Assembly (NCBI GenBank): GCA_963786295.1
Contig: CAWAYV010000011.1
Location: forward strand, 95,406 to 159,405
Direction: 5' to 3'
Length of the DNA stretch: 64,000 bases
Source: JACCZX01 sp963786295
GTDB lineage: Bacteria > Pseudomonadota > Gammaproteobacteria > Burkholderiales > Burkholderiaceae_F
The translations under genes were made by a program, and so were the position numbers. The notes under the pieces were generated by a model, which worked only from the letters and a program-made list of their open reading frames with translations, was not told the DNA's origin and searched no databases. Shown in pieces: positions 45,238-54,082 of this stretch (its first letter is position 1; each line of letters starts with the position of its first letter).

Positions 45238-48200
45238 ATGGCGAAACCACGCGAAGACACCCGTAAACCAGCAGCGAAATCAAGACCTGTGCTGCCGGAT
45301 GTCTCAGCGCGCGACTTGTCGCCCGACCATTCCGAAATAGAGCTGGCTGCGTTGATCGACGATGCGGTACCGACGCGCGGCTACCAGATGCTGCCGATGG
45401 TTGGGCTCGGAGGTTCGGCCGGCAGCATTCAGCCGCTGCAGACATTCTTCCGTGAGATGCCGCCCGATTCGGGGTTGGTGTTTGTCGTGATCCTGCATCT
45501 TTCGTCCGAGCACGAAAGCACGCTTGCACAAGTAATTCAGACTGCGACGGCGATGCCCGTCGTGCAGGTCAACGGCACCGAAAAAGTCGAGGCGAATCGT
45601 GTCTACGTAATTCCGCCAGGAAAACAACTTGCAGCGGCGGATGGTCGGCTCGAGATTGCCGACCTGCCCTCTGAGCGCGGGCGGCGCGTGGCAGTCGATC
45701 TCTTTTTTCGCACGTTGGCCGATACGCACGGCCCGCATTCGGCGGCCATCGTACTTTCGGGTGCCGACGGCGACGGCGCGATTGGCATCAAGCGCATCAA
45801 GGAACGCGGCGGGCTCACGATCGCGCAGGACCCCGACGAAGCTGAACACGCGGGCATGCCGAGCGCTGCGATCGCCACCGGGATGGTCGACTGGGTGCTG
45901 CAGGTGGCGGCGATGCCGGCGCGGCTGGTCAAGTATCACGAGCTGGCAAGCCGCCTTAAATTGCCGCCCGAAATTGGACCACAGCCGGCGAAGCCGGCGC
46001 CGTTGCACCCGTCTGTCGCCGAGGCCGAGCTGGCGCTGCGCGACGTGCTGACGTTCCTGCGCACGCGCACCGGGCGCGATTTTTCGTATTACAAGCGGGC
46101 GACGATTCTGCGCCGGATCGGTCGTCGCTTGCAGGTGAACGGCATCGACGATCTGCCGACTTACCTGGAATTCCTGCGCACGAATCCGGGCGAAGCCGGC
46201 GCGCTGTTGCAGGACATGTTGATCAGCGTGACGAATTTCTTTCGCGACCGCGAAGCGTTCGATGCGCTGGCACTTGAAATACCCGGCCTGTTCAGGGGTA
46301 AGGGTCCGAGCGACTCGGTGCGCGTGTGGGTGGCGGGGTGCGCCACCGGGGAAGAGGCTTATTCAATCGCGATGCTGTTGTACGAACACGCGCGCACGCT
46401 CGACGCTCCGCCGCAGATCCAGGTCTTTGCGACCGATTTGGACGAAGACGTCATCAAGAGCGCGCGCGACGGAATCTATCCCGATGCGATTGCCGCCGAC
46501 GTTTCCGAGGAGCGGCTGCGGCGCTGGTTCCTGAAGGAGGTGCATGGCTATCGAGTGCGCCGCGAGATTCGTGAGCTGGTGTTGTTTGCATTGCACGATC
46601 TGCTGAAGGATTCGCCGTTTTCGCGGCTCGATCTGGTGTCGTGCCGGAACCTGTTCATTTACCTTGACACCTCCGCCCAGTCACGGGCGTTCGACATCTT
46701 TCACTTTGCGTTGCGACCAGGCGGGCGCTTGTTCCTGGGCATGTCCGAATCGATCGACAACGATAGCGGGCTTTTTGCGGTCATCGACAAGAAGTACCGC
46801 CTGTACGAACAACGGCCTGCAGCACGCGCGACGTTTCCGGTGCCTCTCGGTAGCAGCACGCTGGCGCGATCGTTTGAGCTGAAGGAAAAATCAGGCGAAC
46901 GGCCGGCGGTTCCCAAAACAAACGGTGGCGCAGCCCGTGTCGGGGTGGCCAGCTTGCGCAGTGAGTTGGAGCGTGGGCCGAGCTTCGGCGAGCTGCATTA
47001 CAGATTGATCGAGCGCTTTGCACCGCCGTCGGTCGTTGTCAACAAGGCTTACGACATCGTTCACCTGTCCGACAGTGCCGGCCGCTTTCTGCAGTTCTCC
47101 GGCGGCGAGCTGACGCGCAACCTGCTTCAACTGGTGCACCCGATGTTGCGCCTTGATCTACGCGCAGCGTTATTCACTGCAGTGCAGTCGAAGGCGCCTG
47201 CCAGCGCGTTCAACGTGCAAATGGAAGTCGATGGAGAGCCTGTCGCCATAAACGTTCGGGTTTCACCCGCGACCGATCTCGCGCCGGATTACCTGCTGGT
47301 TGTATTCGAGGCGCAGGCGGGCATACCTGGCGCTCGGGAAGATCGTGCGCGCAACGCACAGTCGGATGCGGTGGCTCAGCATTTGGAGCGCGAACTCGAA
47401 ACGACCAAGTCGCAACTGCGCGAAACCGTCGAGCAGGCTGAATCGTCAACCGCCGAGCTCAAAGCCAGCAACGAAGAATTGCACGCGATGAACGAGGAGC
47501 TGCGCTCTGCAACCGAGGAACTTGAGACCAGCCGTGAGGAACTGCAGTCGATCAACGAGGAGTTGACGACGGTCAATCTGGAACTAAAGAACAGGGTCGA
47601 AGAGCTGGGCTCGGCCAACGCGGACCTGCACAATCTGATGGCAGCGACCGCGATCGCGACCATTTTTCTTGACCGCGATCTGCGCATCATGCGTTACACG
47701 CCACCTGCGGTCGAGCTGTTTAGCCTGATCCCGACCGATATCGGCCGTCCGCTGACCGATCTGACGCATCGGCTCGAATATCCAGAAATGGAACGCGATG
47801 CAAAACGCGCGCTCGGCGAGCTGATGCCGGCAGAGCGCGAAGTGCGGACATCCGACCGTTGGTATATCGCGCGTGCGCTGCCTTACCGGTCTGCCGATGA
47901 GCGCATCGGCGGCGTGGTATTCACGTTCGTGGACATTACCGCGCGTCGGCGGGCCGAAGACGCGCTGCAGGAGTTACAGGCCGAGCAAGCTGCCGATCTG
48001 GCGGCCATGCTGCGGCTGCAGGATTTCAGCGCCCGTCTGCTGGGTACGGCCGAGCTGCCGTTGGTCCTGAGGCAGGCGCTTGACGCGACAGTTGAGCTTC
48101 AGCGCGCCGATTTTGGCTGCGTTCAACTCTACAACCGCGCCTCGCGCAAGCTGGAGATCGTCGCGCACCGCGGGTTCGACAATGCGTCTCTCGAGCGGAT

Positions 48201-50022
48201 CCGAAACGTCGATCTAGAGCGAGCGGCCGCGAGCGGCCGCGCGATTACAAATCGTGAACGCGTCATTGTCGAAGACGTCAACGCCGACTCGCTCTATGCG
48301 CCGCTGCGCGAGCTCGCTGCGCAAGTGGGTTATCGGGCAGTACAGTCGACGCCGCTGTTCGACCGTAACAACGATCCGCTGGGCGTGCTGACGACGCACT
48401 TTCGCGCGCCGCATCGGCCATCTGATCGCGAGTTGCGGCTGACCGATCTATACGCGCGCCAGGCTGCGGATGTGATCGGTTTCAAATTGACCGAGCAAAG
48501 TCTGCGCGATTCAGAAGAGCGATTTCGCGCGATGGTCGAGCAGACCGCGCTAGGCGTTGGGCAATGTGCGTTTACCGGACGGTTCATGTTCGTCAACCAG
48601 CGGTTGTGCGAAATGGCCGGCCGCACTTCGCAGCAGATGCACCACCTGCGTTTTCAGGACATCACACACCCGGATGATTTGCCCGACAACGAAGAAATGT
48701 TCGCTCGAATGGCACGTGACGGCGCGCCGTTCGAAATGGAAAAACGGCTGCTGCGGCCCGACGGTAGTGCCGTGTGGGTCAACATCAGCGCATCGGTATT
48801 GCGCGATCGCAATGGCAGGCCGTATGCGGCAACGGCTCTGGTGCTCGATCTGACCGAACGCAATCGCGCCCGGGAGGCATCGCGCGCGAGCGAGGAGCGG
48901 CTGCGGCTAGTGGTAGAAAACGCACGCGAGTATGCGATTTTTTCCACCGATCTCGAGCGGCGAGTGACCAGCTGGAACTCAGGCGCAGAACGCCTGATCG
49001 GCTATGAAGAGGATGACGTCATCGGGCAAAGCGCTGACGTTATCTTTACGCCCGAAGACCGGGCTGCTGGAGTGCCCGAACAAGAAGCGCGCGCGGCGTT
49101 TGCCGATGGCCGTGCGGCCGACGAACGCTGGCATCTACGCAAGGATGGCAGCCGGTTTTGGGGCAGTGGCGTCATGATGGCGATGCACGATGCCAACCAG
49201 AACACGGTCGGTCTGATCAAAATTTTCCGCGACCAAACCGAGGCGCGCGAAGCTGCGGAGACGTTAGCGCGTAGCCGCACTGAACTCGAGCAGGCATTGC
49301 AGGCTAACAAGATCGCGCGTGATGAGCTGGAAGCTGCCAGCCGAGCAAAGGATCGTTTCCTTGCAGTGCTGTCGCACGAACTACGGACGCCGCTGACGCC
49401 GGTTGTGATGGCCGTACAGACGCTTGCGCGCCGCCACGATTTGCCGGAGCCGGCGCGCGATGCGCTGGAGATGATTCGCCGCAACGTGAAGATTGAGTCG
49501 CATTTGATCGACGATCTGCTCGATCTGACGCGGATCTCACGCGGACGGCTCGAAATTGTTCCCGAGCCGATGGATGTGCACGCCGCCGTCAGGGGTGCGG
49601 CCGAAATCTGCCAATCCGACATCCGGGCCAAGAATCAAAAGCTGACCCTTGCACTCAAGGCGACGCAGCATCAAACACAAGGCGACAACAATCGACTGCA
49701 GCAAGTCGTTTGGAATCTGTTGAAGAACGCGTCAAAGTTCACCCGGCAGGGTGGCGAAATTCGCGTCACAACCCACAGCGAGGATGGCCGTATTTTCATA
49801 GCGGTGTCGGACACCGGCATTGGAATCGAACGCGACGTGCTGCCGTCGATTTTCGATGCGTTTACGCAAGGAGGGGAGTGGATCTCGCGTGAATTCGGGG
49901 GCCTAGGCCTCGGACTTGCTATCTCCAAGGCAACGGTCGAGGCACATGGTGGTGCCATTCGGGCCGAAAGCGGCGGCCGCGGGCAAGGTGCAACTTTTAC
50001 CGTGGAGTTGCCCGTGGTCTAG
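45238..50022 (+). CDS. CheB-CheR-PAS-GAF-PAS-PAS hybrid sensor histidine kinase
   Basis: 1594 residues, uninterrupted. CheB methylesterase domain at about 50-240, with Ser in GLGGSAGS (about residue 60), His in ILHLSSEH and Asp in SGADGDGAIG. CheR methyltransferase at about 262-520 (VWVAGCATGEEAYSIAMLL binds SAM). A long coiled coil lies at about 715-795 (ELKASNEELHAMNEELRSA), then a CheR-linked PAS (about 800-905), GAF (about 930-1080), PAS (about 1090-1205) and PAS (about 1220-1335). HisKA has His 1380 in LSHELRTPLTP, and HATPase (about 1480-1592) has DTGIGIE and GGLGLGLAIS. No receiver domain; a receiver gene follows 10 bp later. No chemoreceptor or flagellar gene is near, so it may control something other than swimming. 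Confidence 0.93.
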   Translation: MAKPREDTRKPAAKSRPVLPDVSARDLSPDHSEIELAALIDDAVPTRGYQMLPMVGLGGSAGSIQPLQTFFREMPPDSGLVFVVILHLSSEHESTLAQVIQTATAMPVVQVNGTEKVEANRVYVIPPGKQLAAADGRLEIADLPSERGRRVAVDLFFRTLADTHGPHSAAIVLSGADGDGAIGIKRIKERGGLTIAQDPDEAEHAGMPSAAIATGMVDWVLQVAAMPARLVKYHELASRLKLPPEIGPQPAKPAPLHPSVAEAELALRDVLTFLRTRTGRDFSYYKRATILRRIGRRLQVNGIDDLPTYLEFLRTNPGEAGALLQDMLISVTNFFRDREAFDALALEIPGLFRGKGPSDSVRVWVAGCATGEEAYSIAMLLYEHARTLDAPPQIQVFATDLDEDVIKSARDGIYPDAIAADVSEERLRRWFLKEVHGYRVRREIRELVLFALHDLLKDSPFSRLDLVSCRNLFIYLDTSAQSRAFDIFHFALRPGGRLFLGMSESIDNDSGLFAVIDKKYRLYEQRPAARATFPVPLGSSTLARSFELKEKSGERPAVPKTNGGAARVGVASLRSELERGPSFGELHYRLIERFAPPSVVVNKAYDIVHLSDSAGRFLQFSGGELTRNLLQLVHPMLRLDLRAALFTAVQSKAPASAFNVQMEVDGEPVAINVRVSPATDLAPDYLLVVFEAQAGIPGAREDRARNAQSDAVAQHLERELETTKSQLRETVEQAESSTAELKASNEELHAMNEELRSATEELETSREELQSINEELTTVNLELKNRVEELGSANADLHNLMAATAIATIFLDRDLRIMRYTPPAVELFSLIPTDIGRPLTDLTHRLEYPEMERDAKRALGELMPAEREVRTSDRWYIARALPYRSADERIGGVVFTFVDITARRRAEDALQELQAEQAADLAAMLRLQDFSARLLGTAELPLVLRQALDATVELQRADFGCVQLYNRASRKLEIVAHRGFDNASLERIRNVDLERAAASGRAITNRERVIVEDVNADSLYAPLRELAAQVGYRAVQSTPLFDRNNDPLGVLTTHFRAPHRPSDRELRLTDLYARQAADVIGFKLTEQSLRDSEERFRAMVEQTALGVGQCAFTGRFMFVNQRLCEMAGRTSQQMHHLRFQDITHPDDLPDNEEMFARMARDGAPFEMEKRLLRPDGSAVWVNISASVLRDRNGRPYAATALVLDLTERNRAREASRASEERLRLVVENAREYAIFSTDLERRVTSWNSGAERLIGYEEDDVIGQSADVIFTPEDRAAGVPEQEARAAFADGRAADERWHLRKDGSRFWGSGVMMAMHDANQNTVGLIKIFRDQTEAREAAETLARSRTELEQALQANKIARDELEAASRAKDRFLAVLSHELRTPLTPVVMAVQTLARRHDLPEPARDALEMIRRNVKIESHLIDDLLDLTRISRGRLEIVPEPMDVHAAVRGAAEICQSDIRAKNQKLTLALKATQHQTQGDNNRLQQVVWNLLKNASKFTRQGGEIRVTTHSEDGRIFIAVSDTGIGIERDVLPSIFDAFTQGGEWISREFGGLGLGLAISKATVEAHGGAIRAESGGRGQGATFTVELPVV

Positions 50023-50032
50023 GCTCACAAAA

Positions 50033-50512
50033 ATGGCCATTGCAGAACAGGACAGTAAGGACACTTCCAGGCAAAGACGGGCGGTTGCTCCGTTGCGCGT
50101 TTTTGTCGTCGAAAACCATGTGGACACGCGTGAATTTCTGAGATTCATGCTGGAGGAACTTGGCCATACCGTCCTTGTGGCCGACACGATGGCCAAGGCG
50201 CTACGTGATGTGCCTGCGGCCAACTGCGACGTTTTGATCTCCGATATCGGACTGCCGGATGGCGATGGCTGGGAGCTGTTAGGCCGGCTCGATTTGCCGC
50301 GGCCGATTTACGCGATTGCGATGAGTGGTTTCGGCATGTCGTCCGACCGTGTGCGTAGCAAGGGTGTGGGGTTTCGACATCATTTGGTCAAGCCGATGGA
50401 GCTTGAGCAGCTCGAGAGCATCTTGAGTAGTGCGGCGGAGGAATTGCACCGCTCCGATCAGGCTGAGGTCAGAGACCGAGGGCGTCTCGCCGCGGGTGCA
50501 AAAGCAGGCTGA
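50033..50512 (+). CDS. Single-domain response regulator
   Basis: 159 residues from ATG 50033. Receiver fold at about 22-145: acidic pocket in FVVENHVDTREF, phospho-acceptor Asp in VLISDIGLPDGDGWELL, the switch residue in AIAMSGFG and Lys in HHLVKPM. No DNA-binding or enzymatic output domain follows, only a polar tail. It should be the phosphorelay partner of the preceding kinase. Confidence 0.92.
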   Translation: MAIAEQDSKDTSRQRRAVAPLRVFVVENHVDTREFLRFMLEELGHTVLVADTMAKALRDVPAANCDVLISDIGLPDGDGWELLGRLDLPRPIYAIAMSGFGMSSDRVRSKGVGFRHHLVKPMELEQLESILSSAAEELHRSDQAEVRDRGRLAAGAKAG

Positions 50513-50557
50513 ACTGATGGCGTAGTTTGAGGTGGCGCTGGCTCGCCCCGCATCGAT

Positions 50558-50581
50558 TTTGCCTCGCTGACGCGAGTCAAA
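50558..50581 (+). terminator. Hairpin after the response regulator
   Basis: TTTG.CTCGC and GCGAG.CAAA pair around a TGAC loop, with one internal mismatch, 46 bp after the response-regulator stop and just before the tRNA-Phe fragment. No clear T-run follows. Confidence 0.35.
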
Positions 50582-50584
50582 TCT

Positions 50585-50630
50585 TGGTGGCCAAGGGCGG
50601 AATCGAACCACCGACACAAGGATTTTCAGT
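50585..50630 (-). repeat. 3' portion of a tRNA-Phe gene (attachment-site-like)
   Basis: On the minus strand the sequence runs from the anticodon region ACTGAAAATCC through TGTCGGTGGTTCGATTCCG to CCCTTGGCCACCA, the last 46 bases of a tRNA-Phe (anticodon GAA). The 5' half does not follow, so this is not a functional tRNA. tRNA 3' ends are the usual targets of tyrosine integrases, so this is likely an att site left by integration. Confidence 0.75.
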
Positions 50631-50743
50631 ACGCCCAGTGGCTACTTGATTTTAAGTAAATCAACGATGTACGAGGACGCCCGTTGCGTCTTTTGCAGTA
50701 CTGTGCACCACCATTAACAACTCAGTTACGCAAAACTCACGCG
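50585..50743. repeat. Direct repeat A flanking the toxin-antitoxin segment
   Basis: Two blocks match repeat B at 52473-52600. The first is TGGTGGCCAAGGGCGG with AATCGAAC (50585-50608). The second spans 50655-50743 and includes ATCAACGATGTACGAGGACG, CCCGTTGCGTCTTTTGCAG, CACCACCATT and TTACGCAAAACTCACGCG. Differences from B are scattered substitutions, and the tRNA part is longer here. Confidence 0.8.
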
Positions 50744-50883
50744 AGGCAACTGGGTTACCGAACTCATATGGCTAGCGGATTGGCCGGGTCGGCAGGCCAC
50801 AGCTCGCATGAGAACGCGCCCGACCCCGGACGTGATCCGCCGAGCGGTCGTTGACTATTAGTAACGGATACGTTACCATATCT

Positions 50884-51249
50884 ATGGTTATCAGAGTTGA
50901 AGAGTACGTTCGCGAAGATGGCTCGATCCCTTATAGGGACTGGTTCAACGGCCTTGATCCGCAGAGCGCTGCCAAGGTTACGACCGCCAAGCTGCGGTTG
51001 GAACTTGGCAACACCTCGAGGATCAAGTGGTTCGGAGGCATGGGCGAGTACGTAATCGATTGGGGGCCGGGCTTCCGGATCTATCTGGCCAAGGACGGAG
51101 ACCACCTGATCGTGTTGTTCGGAGGTGGCACCAAGCGTGGACAGCAGCGCGACATTGATCGAGCAAAGGAATTGTTGACGGAATACAAAGCGCGCAAGAA
51201 GACGGCTCTTAAATTGAACCCGCCTGAGGGCGGACAGCGCAAGAGGTAG
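50884..51249 (+). CDS. RelE/HigB-superfamily toxin (phage Gp49-like)
   Basis: 121 residues from ATG 50884. EYVREDGSIPYRDWFNGLDP, KVTTAKLRLELGN, GPGFRIYLAKDGDHLIVLFG and KRGQQRDIDRAKELL are characteristic of 'addiction module killer' HigB/RelE-like proteins that act on translation. The toxin precedes its antitoxin, the order of higBA. GC and codon use look somewhat lower than in the neighbouring kinase, fitting transfer. Confidence 0.88.
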   Translation: MVIRVEEYVREDGSIPYRDWFNGLDPQSAAKVTTAKLRLELGNTSRIKWFGGMGEYVIDWGPGFRIYLAKDGDHLIVLFGGGTKRGQQRDIDRAKELLTEYKARKKTALKLNPPEGGQRKR

Positions 51250-51254
51250 CAGCT

Positions 51255-51575
51255 ATGGCACTGACACGAGACTTCAAGCAAACGGTGGTGGAGCGCGTCA
51301 ATCGCGATCCCGCCTTCGCACAAGCGTTGCTGGACGAGGCAGCCACGCTGTTTCTAAATGGTGATCCGGAACCGGCAAGGCTGATTCTGAGGGATCTTGT
51401 CAACGCGACGATCGGCTTCGAGCAGCTCGCCACTATGACCGACACGCCGAGCAAGAGCCTGCATCGCATGCTTTCGCCAGCCGGCAATCCGACTATGGAT
51501 AACCTCGCGATAATTTTCAAAGTCATGCGTGTGAGCCTGAATGTCAATTTGGAGGCGCGTTCGATCGCTGCATAG
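51255..51575 (+). CDS. Antitoxin of the first pair (HigA-type addiction antidote)
   Basis: 106 residues, 5 bp after the toxin. Helical protein with an HTH-like second half: LVNATIGFEQLATMTDTPSK, LHRMLSPAGNPTMDNLAIIFKVM. This matches the addiction-module antidote proteins that accompany Gp49-like toxins. It should neutralise the preceding toxin and repress the operon. Confidence 0.85.
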   Translation: MALTRDFKQTVVERVNRDPAFAQALLDEAATLFLNGDPEPARLILRDLVNATIGFEQLATMTDTPSKSLHRMLSPAGNPTMDNLAIIFKVMRVSLNVNLEARSIAA

Positions 51576-51581
51576 GCTGCC

Positions 51582-51920
51582 TTGAAGAAAGTAGTTGCTA
51601 CGAATCGCCGATCGCTCCGATCGGATGAGGTGTGGTTGTGCCCGACGATGCTGAGTACGGTCCTGGACTCCCTCGATTCGTTAATGGGACGGCCAGTGCT
51701 CGTAGTGTTGCGCAAGGGTTTGGTATCGATCGTGGACGATCATCGAGGCGACACGTACCGCGCGGTGTACGTAGTGAACGTCGGCGACTGCATCCACGTG
51801 CTTCATGCATTTCAGAAGAAGTCGAAGTCTGGGATCAGCACGCCGAAGGAAGACGTGGAACTCGTCGAGAAGCGATTGAAGGCGCTGCTTGCTCGGCACG
51901 GGGCAGTGCATAGGAGGTGA
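51582..51920 (+). CDS. Second RelE/Gp49-like toxin, N-terminal half out of frame
   Basis: 112 residues from TTG 51582. The second half, GDTYRAVYVVNVGDCIHVLHAF, QKKSKSGISTPKEDVELVEKRL, is a typical phage-derived Gp49-like toxin. The first half does not match the family in this frame; a segment two bases on (PDDAEYGPGL ... QGFGI, 51638-51735) does. The frame thus appears to change twice within about 100 bp. Either indels have killed the toxin or base-call errors are present. Confidence 0.65.
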   Translation: MKKVVATNRRSLRSDEVWLCPTMLSTVLDSLDSLMGRPVLVVLRKGLVSIVDDHRGDTYRAVYVVNVGDCIHVLHAFQKKSKSGISTPKEDVELVEKRLKALLARHGAVHRR

Positions 51921-51923
51921 AAC

Positions 51924-52244
51924 GTGGGGCAGAAGGTTCGCAAGCGCGGCACAGACAACGTTCTCGTCGACCTCGGGTTCGAGGACGCCAAGGAACTTAC
52001 GGCCAAGGCGACATTGGCGTTGAAGCTGAACCGAATTCTGGAAGAGCGCAAGCTGACGCAGGTCGAGGCGGCCGAGCTTCTTGCTATGCCGCAGTCGAAG
52101 GTCTCGCAGATCAAGAACTACAAACTACAGAACATTTCGCTCGAGCGCCTGATGCAGGCACTTGTTGCCCTCGACCAGCGTGTTGAGATTCTCGTTCGAG
52201 CGTCGCGACGGCAAGAAGATGCAGCCATTGCCGTAGCGGTCTAG
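51924..52244 (+). CDS. XRE-type HTH antitoxin of the second pair
   Basis: 106 residues from GTG 51924, with a near-perfect AGGAGG six bases upstream. The HTH is LTQVEAAELLAMPQSKVSQI (about residues 51-70), then LERLMQALVALDQRVEILV. This is the XRE antitoxin usually found after Gp49-like toxins. The strong ribosome site compared with the weak toxin start fits antitoxin excess. Confidence 0.88.
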   Translation: MGQKVRKRGTDNVLVDLGFEDAKELTAKATLALKLNRILEERKLTQVEAAELLAMPQSKVSQIKNYKLQNISLERLMQALVALDQRVEILVRASRRQEDAAIAVAV

Positions 52245-52418
52245 GTCTACTCGCGTCTTAACAGGAAGGTGCGCACCGCTCAGCGAGAATCACAACGCAT
52301 TATTCCGCCGCCGAGCTTTCCAAGCTCATCGAGGCGGCGAATCATGTATGCGAAGTAGGTTAGCGAAGGCCAGAGCTGGTTGTGTTGCAACGAGATCGGT
52401 GACCTAGCTCACGCAAAA

Positions 52419-52448
52419 CTCCCGCAAGGGCTTTTGACAATGCGGGAG
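52419..52448. repeat. Perfect 8-bp inverted repeat near the element end
   Basis: CTCCCGCA (52419-52426) and TGCGGGAG (52441-52448). The left arm is preceded by ACGCAAAA, so ACGCAAAACTC recurs here as in repeats A and B. It may be an arm-type recombinase site or a hairpin after the second antitoxin gene. No stronger evidence. Confidence 0.4.
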
Positions 52449-52472
52449 CGACTTTGCAAGTGATTGATTGTT

Positions 52473-52600
52473 TGGTGGCAAGGGCGGAATCGAACGCGAC
52501 CGAGCTTGTAGAGTAAATCAACGATATACGAGGACGCCCGTTGCGTCTTTTGCAGCACAGCGCACCACCATTCACGATTGTCTTACGCAAAATTCACGCG
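52473..52600. repeat. Direct repeat B flanking the toxin-antitoxin segment
   Basis: TGGTGGCAAGGGCGGAATCG (the tRNA 3' end with one base missing) at 52473, then ATCAACGATATACGAGGACG, CCCGTTGCGTCTTTTGCAG, CACCACCATT and TTACGCAAAATTCACGCG. It matches repeat A in order and orientation. The two copies bound about 1.9 kb carrying both toxin-antitoxin pairs. Confidence 0.8.
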
Positions 52601-52922
52601 CAGTACGGCCAAGCACCAGGCGTTGCACAGCGTACGCGTACCCAATCTGGATGGCGTCGGTGAATCACTGTCGATCAGGCCGATTACCGCCGCCGTCAGA
52701 TATGCTGCCATGCCACGATCGCCGATTGAGGTGCGCAAGCTAGCTCGCCAAACTGGTGGCGCTTGACCACCGGTAGAACAGTGAGCTGCGCGGTTTCCTT
52801 TCTGTGCGAAGACCGCAGTGGCGCGGTACGCGCGGCCGTCTGCTGCCGGATTCTTCGAAATGTCCTGCGCAGATCGGTATTCGAGGCGGAGTAGTACTTG
52901 AAACTCGGATCGAGAATTGATT
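52601..52922. other. Non-coding stretch between repeat B and the Sel1 gene
   Basis: Open frames occur on both strands but none looks like a protein family I know, and composition is uneven. Probably decayed element sequence plus the 3' flank of the Sel1 gene. I see no RNA gene or clear terminator. Confidence 0.5.
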
Positions 52923-53774
52923 TCATGGCTGCACTTCGGAGACACGCATTAGATGTGTGCGTCCGCCTGCTTCGGGCGACGATGGGCTTGGTGCACGAAA
53001 GTCAGGCGCACTGGGGCGCACGCGGGCCTTTATGGCCGCGACGATGTGTGTGGCGCGTGCACGAGCATCGTTGCGGCGGTCTGGCCCAAGGCGTGCTCCG
53101 AGATCCTCCATCTTGGATAGCACAACGATCTGCAGCTCTTGCGGGAGTTCGGATTGCGAGGCGATCTGCAGCCACGCATACGCCTCGACCAGATCGCGCT
53201 TGGCGGCTCCGCGCGCGAGCTCGTCGCTCACCCGCACCATCGCGGGTGCGAATCCTGACTCGGCCGCATCGTGGTACAGCGCTCGCGAGACGCGAAGATC
53301 GCGCGCCGTGCCAAGGCCGTTTTCAGCCATAACCGCAGCGCTATACATGCTGTGCACGTTGCCGTACGCAGCAGAACGCTGAAACCAGCGAAACGCATTT
53401 GTATAGTCGCGAGGAACACCGATGCCGTACAGGTACATCTGCGCCAAGTTGTGCATCGCGCTCGCAGATCCGCCGTCGATGGCCTTCTGGAACCAATCAA
53501 CCGCCTTGGAATAATCACTCGGAACCTGAACGCCCAGGACGTACATAAGGCCAATCAGGTTCATGGCCTCGACGTCACCGGCTTCGGCGGCGGCAAGTAA
53601 CGACTGGAGTATGTTCGCGCCCGAGGTCGGGAGTGTGGTCAACGCGGCAGGCTGACGCGCATCCCAGTGCGCGGCGCTCGCCCGTGTCGGCGCTTGCGGG
53701 GCGGCTTGTGTCCCCGACATCGCCAGCAGCGCGCCCGCTGCCATTACTGCGAAGCTTGTTCGTGTTGGTTTCAT
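52923..53774 (-). CDS. Secreted Sel1-repeat protein
   Basis: 283 residues. Signal peptide (MAAGALLAMSGTQAAPQA region), then Sel1 repeats at about 60-185: AMNLIGLMYVLGVQVPSDYS, AMHNLAQMYLYGIGVPRDYT, SMYSAAVMAENGLGTARDLR. The C-terminal third is helical and basic, then Pro/Ser-rich. Function unknown; such proteins act as periplasmic scaffolds. A 37-bp motif shared with three other genes lies 140-180 bp upstream. Confidence 0.85.
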   Translation of the reverse strand: MKPTRTSFAVMAAGALLAMSGTQAAPQAPTRASAAHWDARQPAALTTLPTSGANILQSLLAAAEAGDVEAMNLIGLMYVLGVQVPSDYSKAVDWFQKAIDGGSASAMHNLAQMYLYGIGVPRDYTNAFRWFQRSAAYGNVHSMYSAAVMAENGLGTARDLRVSRALYHDAAESGFAPAMVRVSDELARGAAKRDLVEAYAWLQIASQSELPQELQIVVLSKMEDLGARLGPDRRNDARARATHIVAAIKARVRPSAPDFRAPSPSSPEAGGRTHLMRVSEVQP

Positions 53775-54082
53775 ACCCGCAGGGATGGGCTTTCAATGGG
53801 ATCACGCCGATTGCTGCGGGCTTTCATCGCTGACATGACACACTCCCTGAGCTAGACCGGGACGACCGGATGATTTACTTACTGTCGGTTTGCAGACTAC
53901 CGGCGACTACGCAGCAAGTCGTCAGCGAATCGTCCGCATTGCGTCTGAATTGTGACCACATTTGCTGCGCATGGCGCTGACACCCTTAACTCCGCCATAC
54001 GGTCGCGCTTCGATCGTGCTGCCCATTGCAATACAACCTACATCAGCTCTGACTCGGCCGAACAAACTACGTTGGTCAACGG
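53775..54082. other. Intergenic region upstream of the Sel1 gene
   Basis: 308 bp between the start of the Sel1 gene and the end of the DUF3187-like gene, both leftward. It holds the motif copy at 53914-53954. No convincing gene is seen in either strand. Confidence 0.5.
53914..53954 (-). promoter_or_regulatory. Shared 37-bp motif, copy 1
   Basis: On the minus strand, units CAGACGCAATG, CGGACGATTCG and CTGACGACTTG follow each other at 11-bp spacing, upstream of the Sel1 gene. Aligned without gaps to copies at 55950, 57193 and 61611. Most divergent copy in the first unit. Likely operator or activator site, by analogy with tandem winged-helix binding sites. Confidence 0.6.

Noticed and set aside
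50585..50630. Functional tRNA-Phe gene
   Set aside because: Only the anticodon-to-CCA half is present; the D arm and 5' acceptor strand are missing.
52583..52945. Integrase remnant on the minus strand next to repeat B
   Set aside because: The frame ends close to the repeat as an integrase might, but no catalytic Arg/His/Tyr motif is recognisable.
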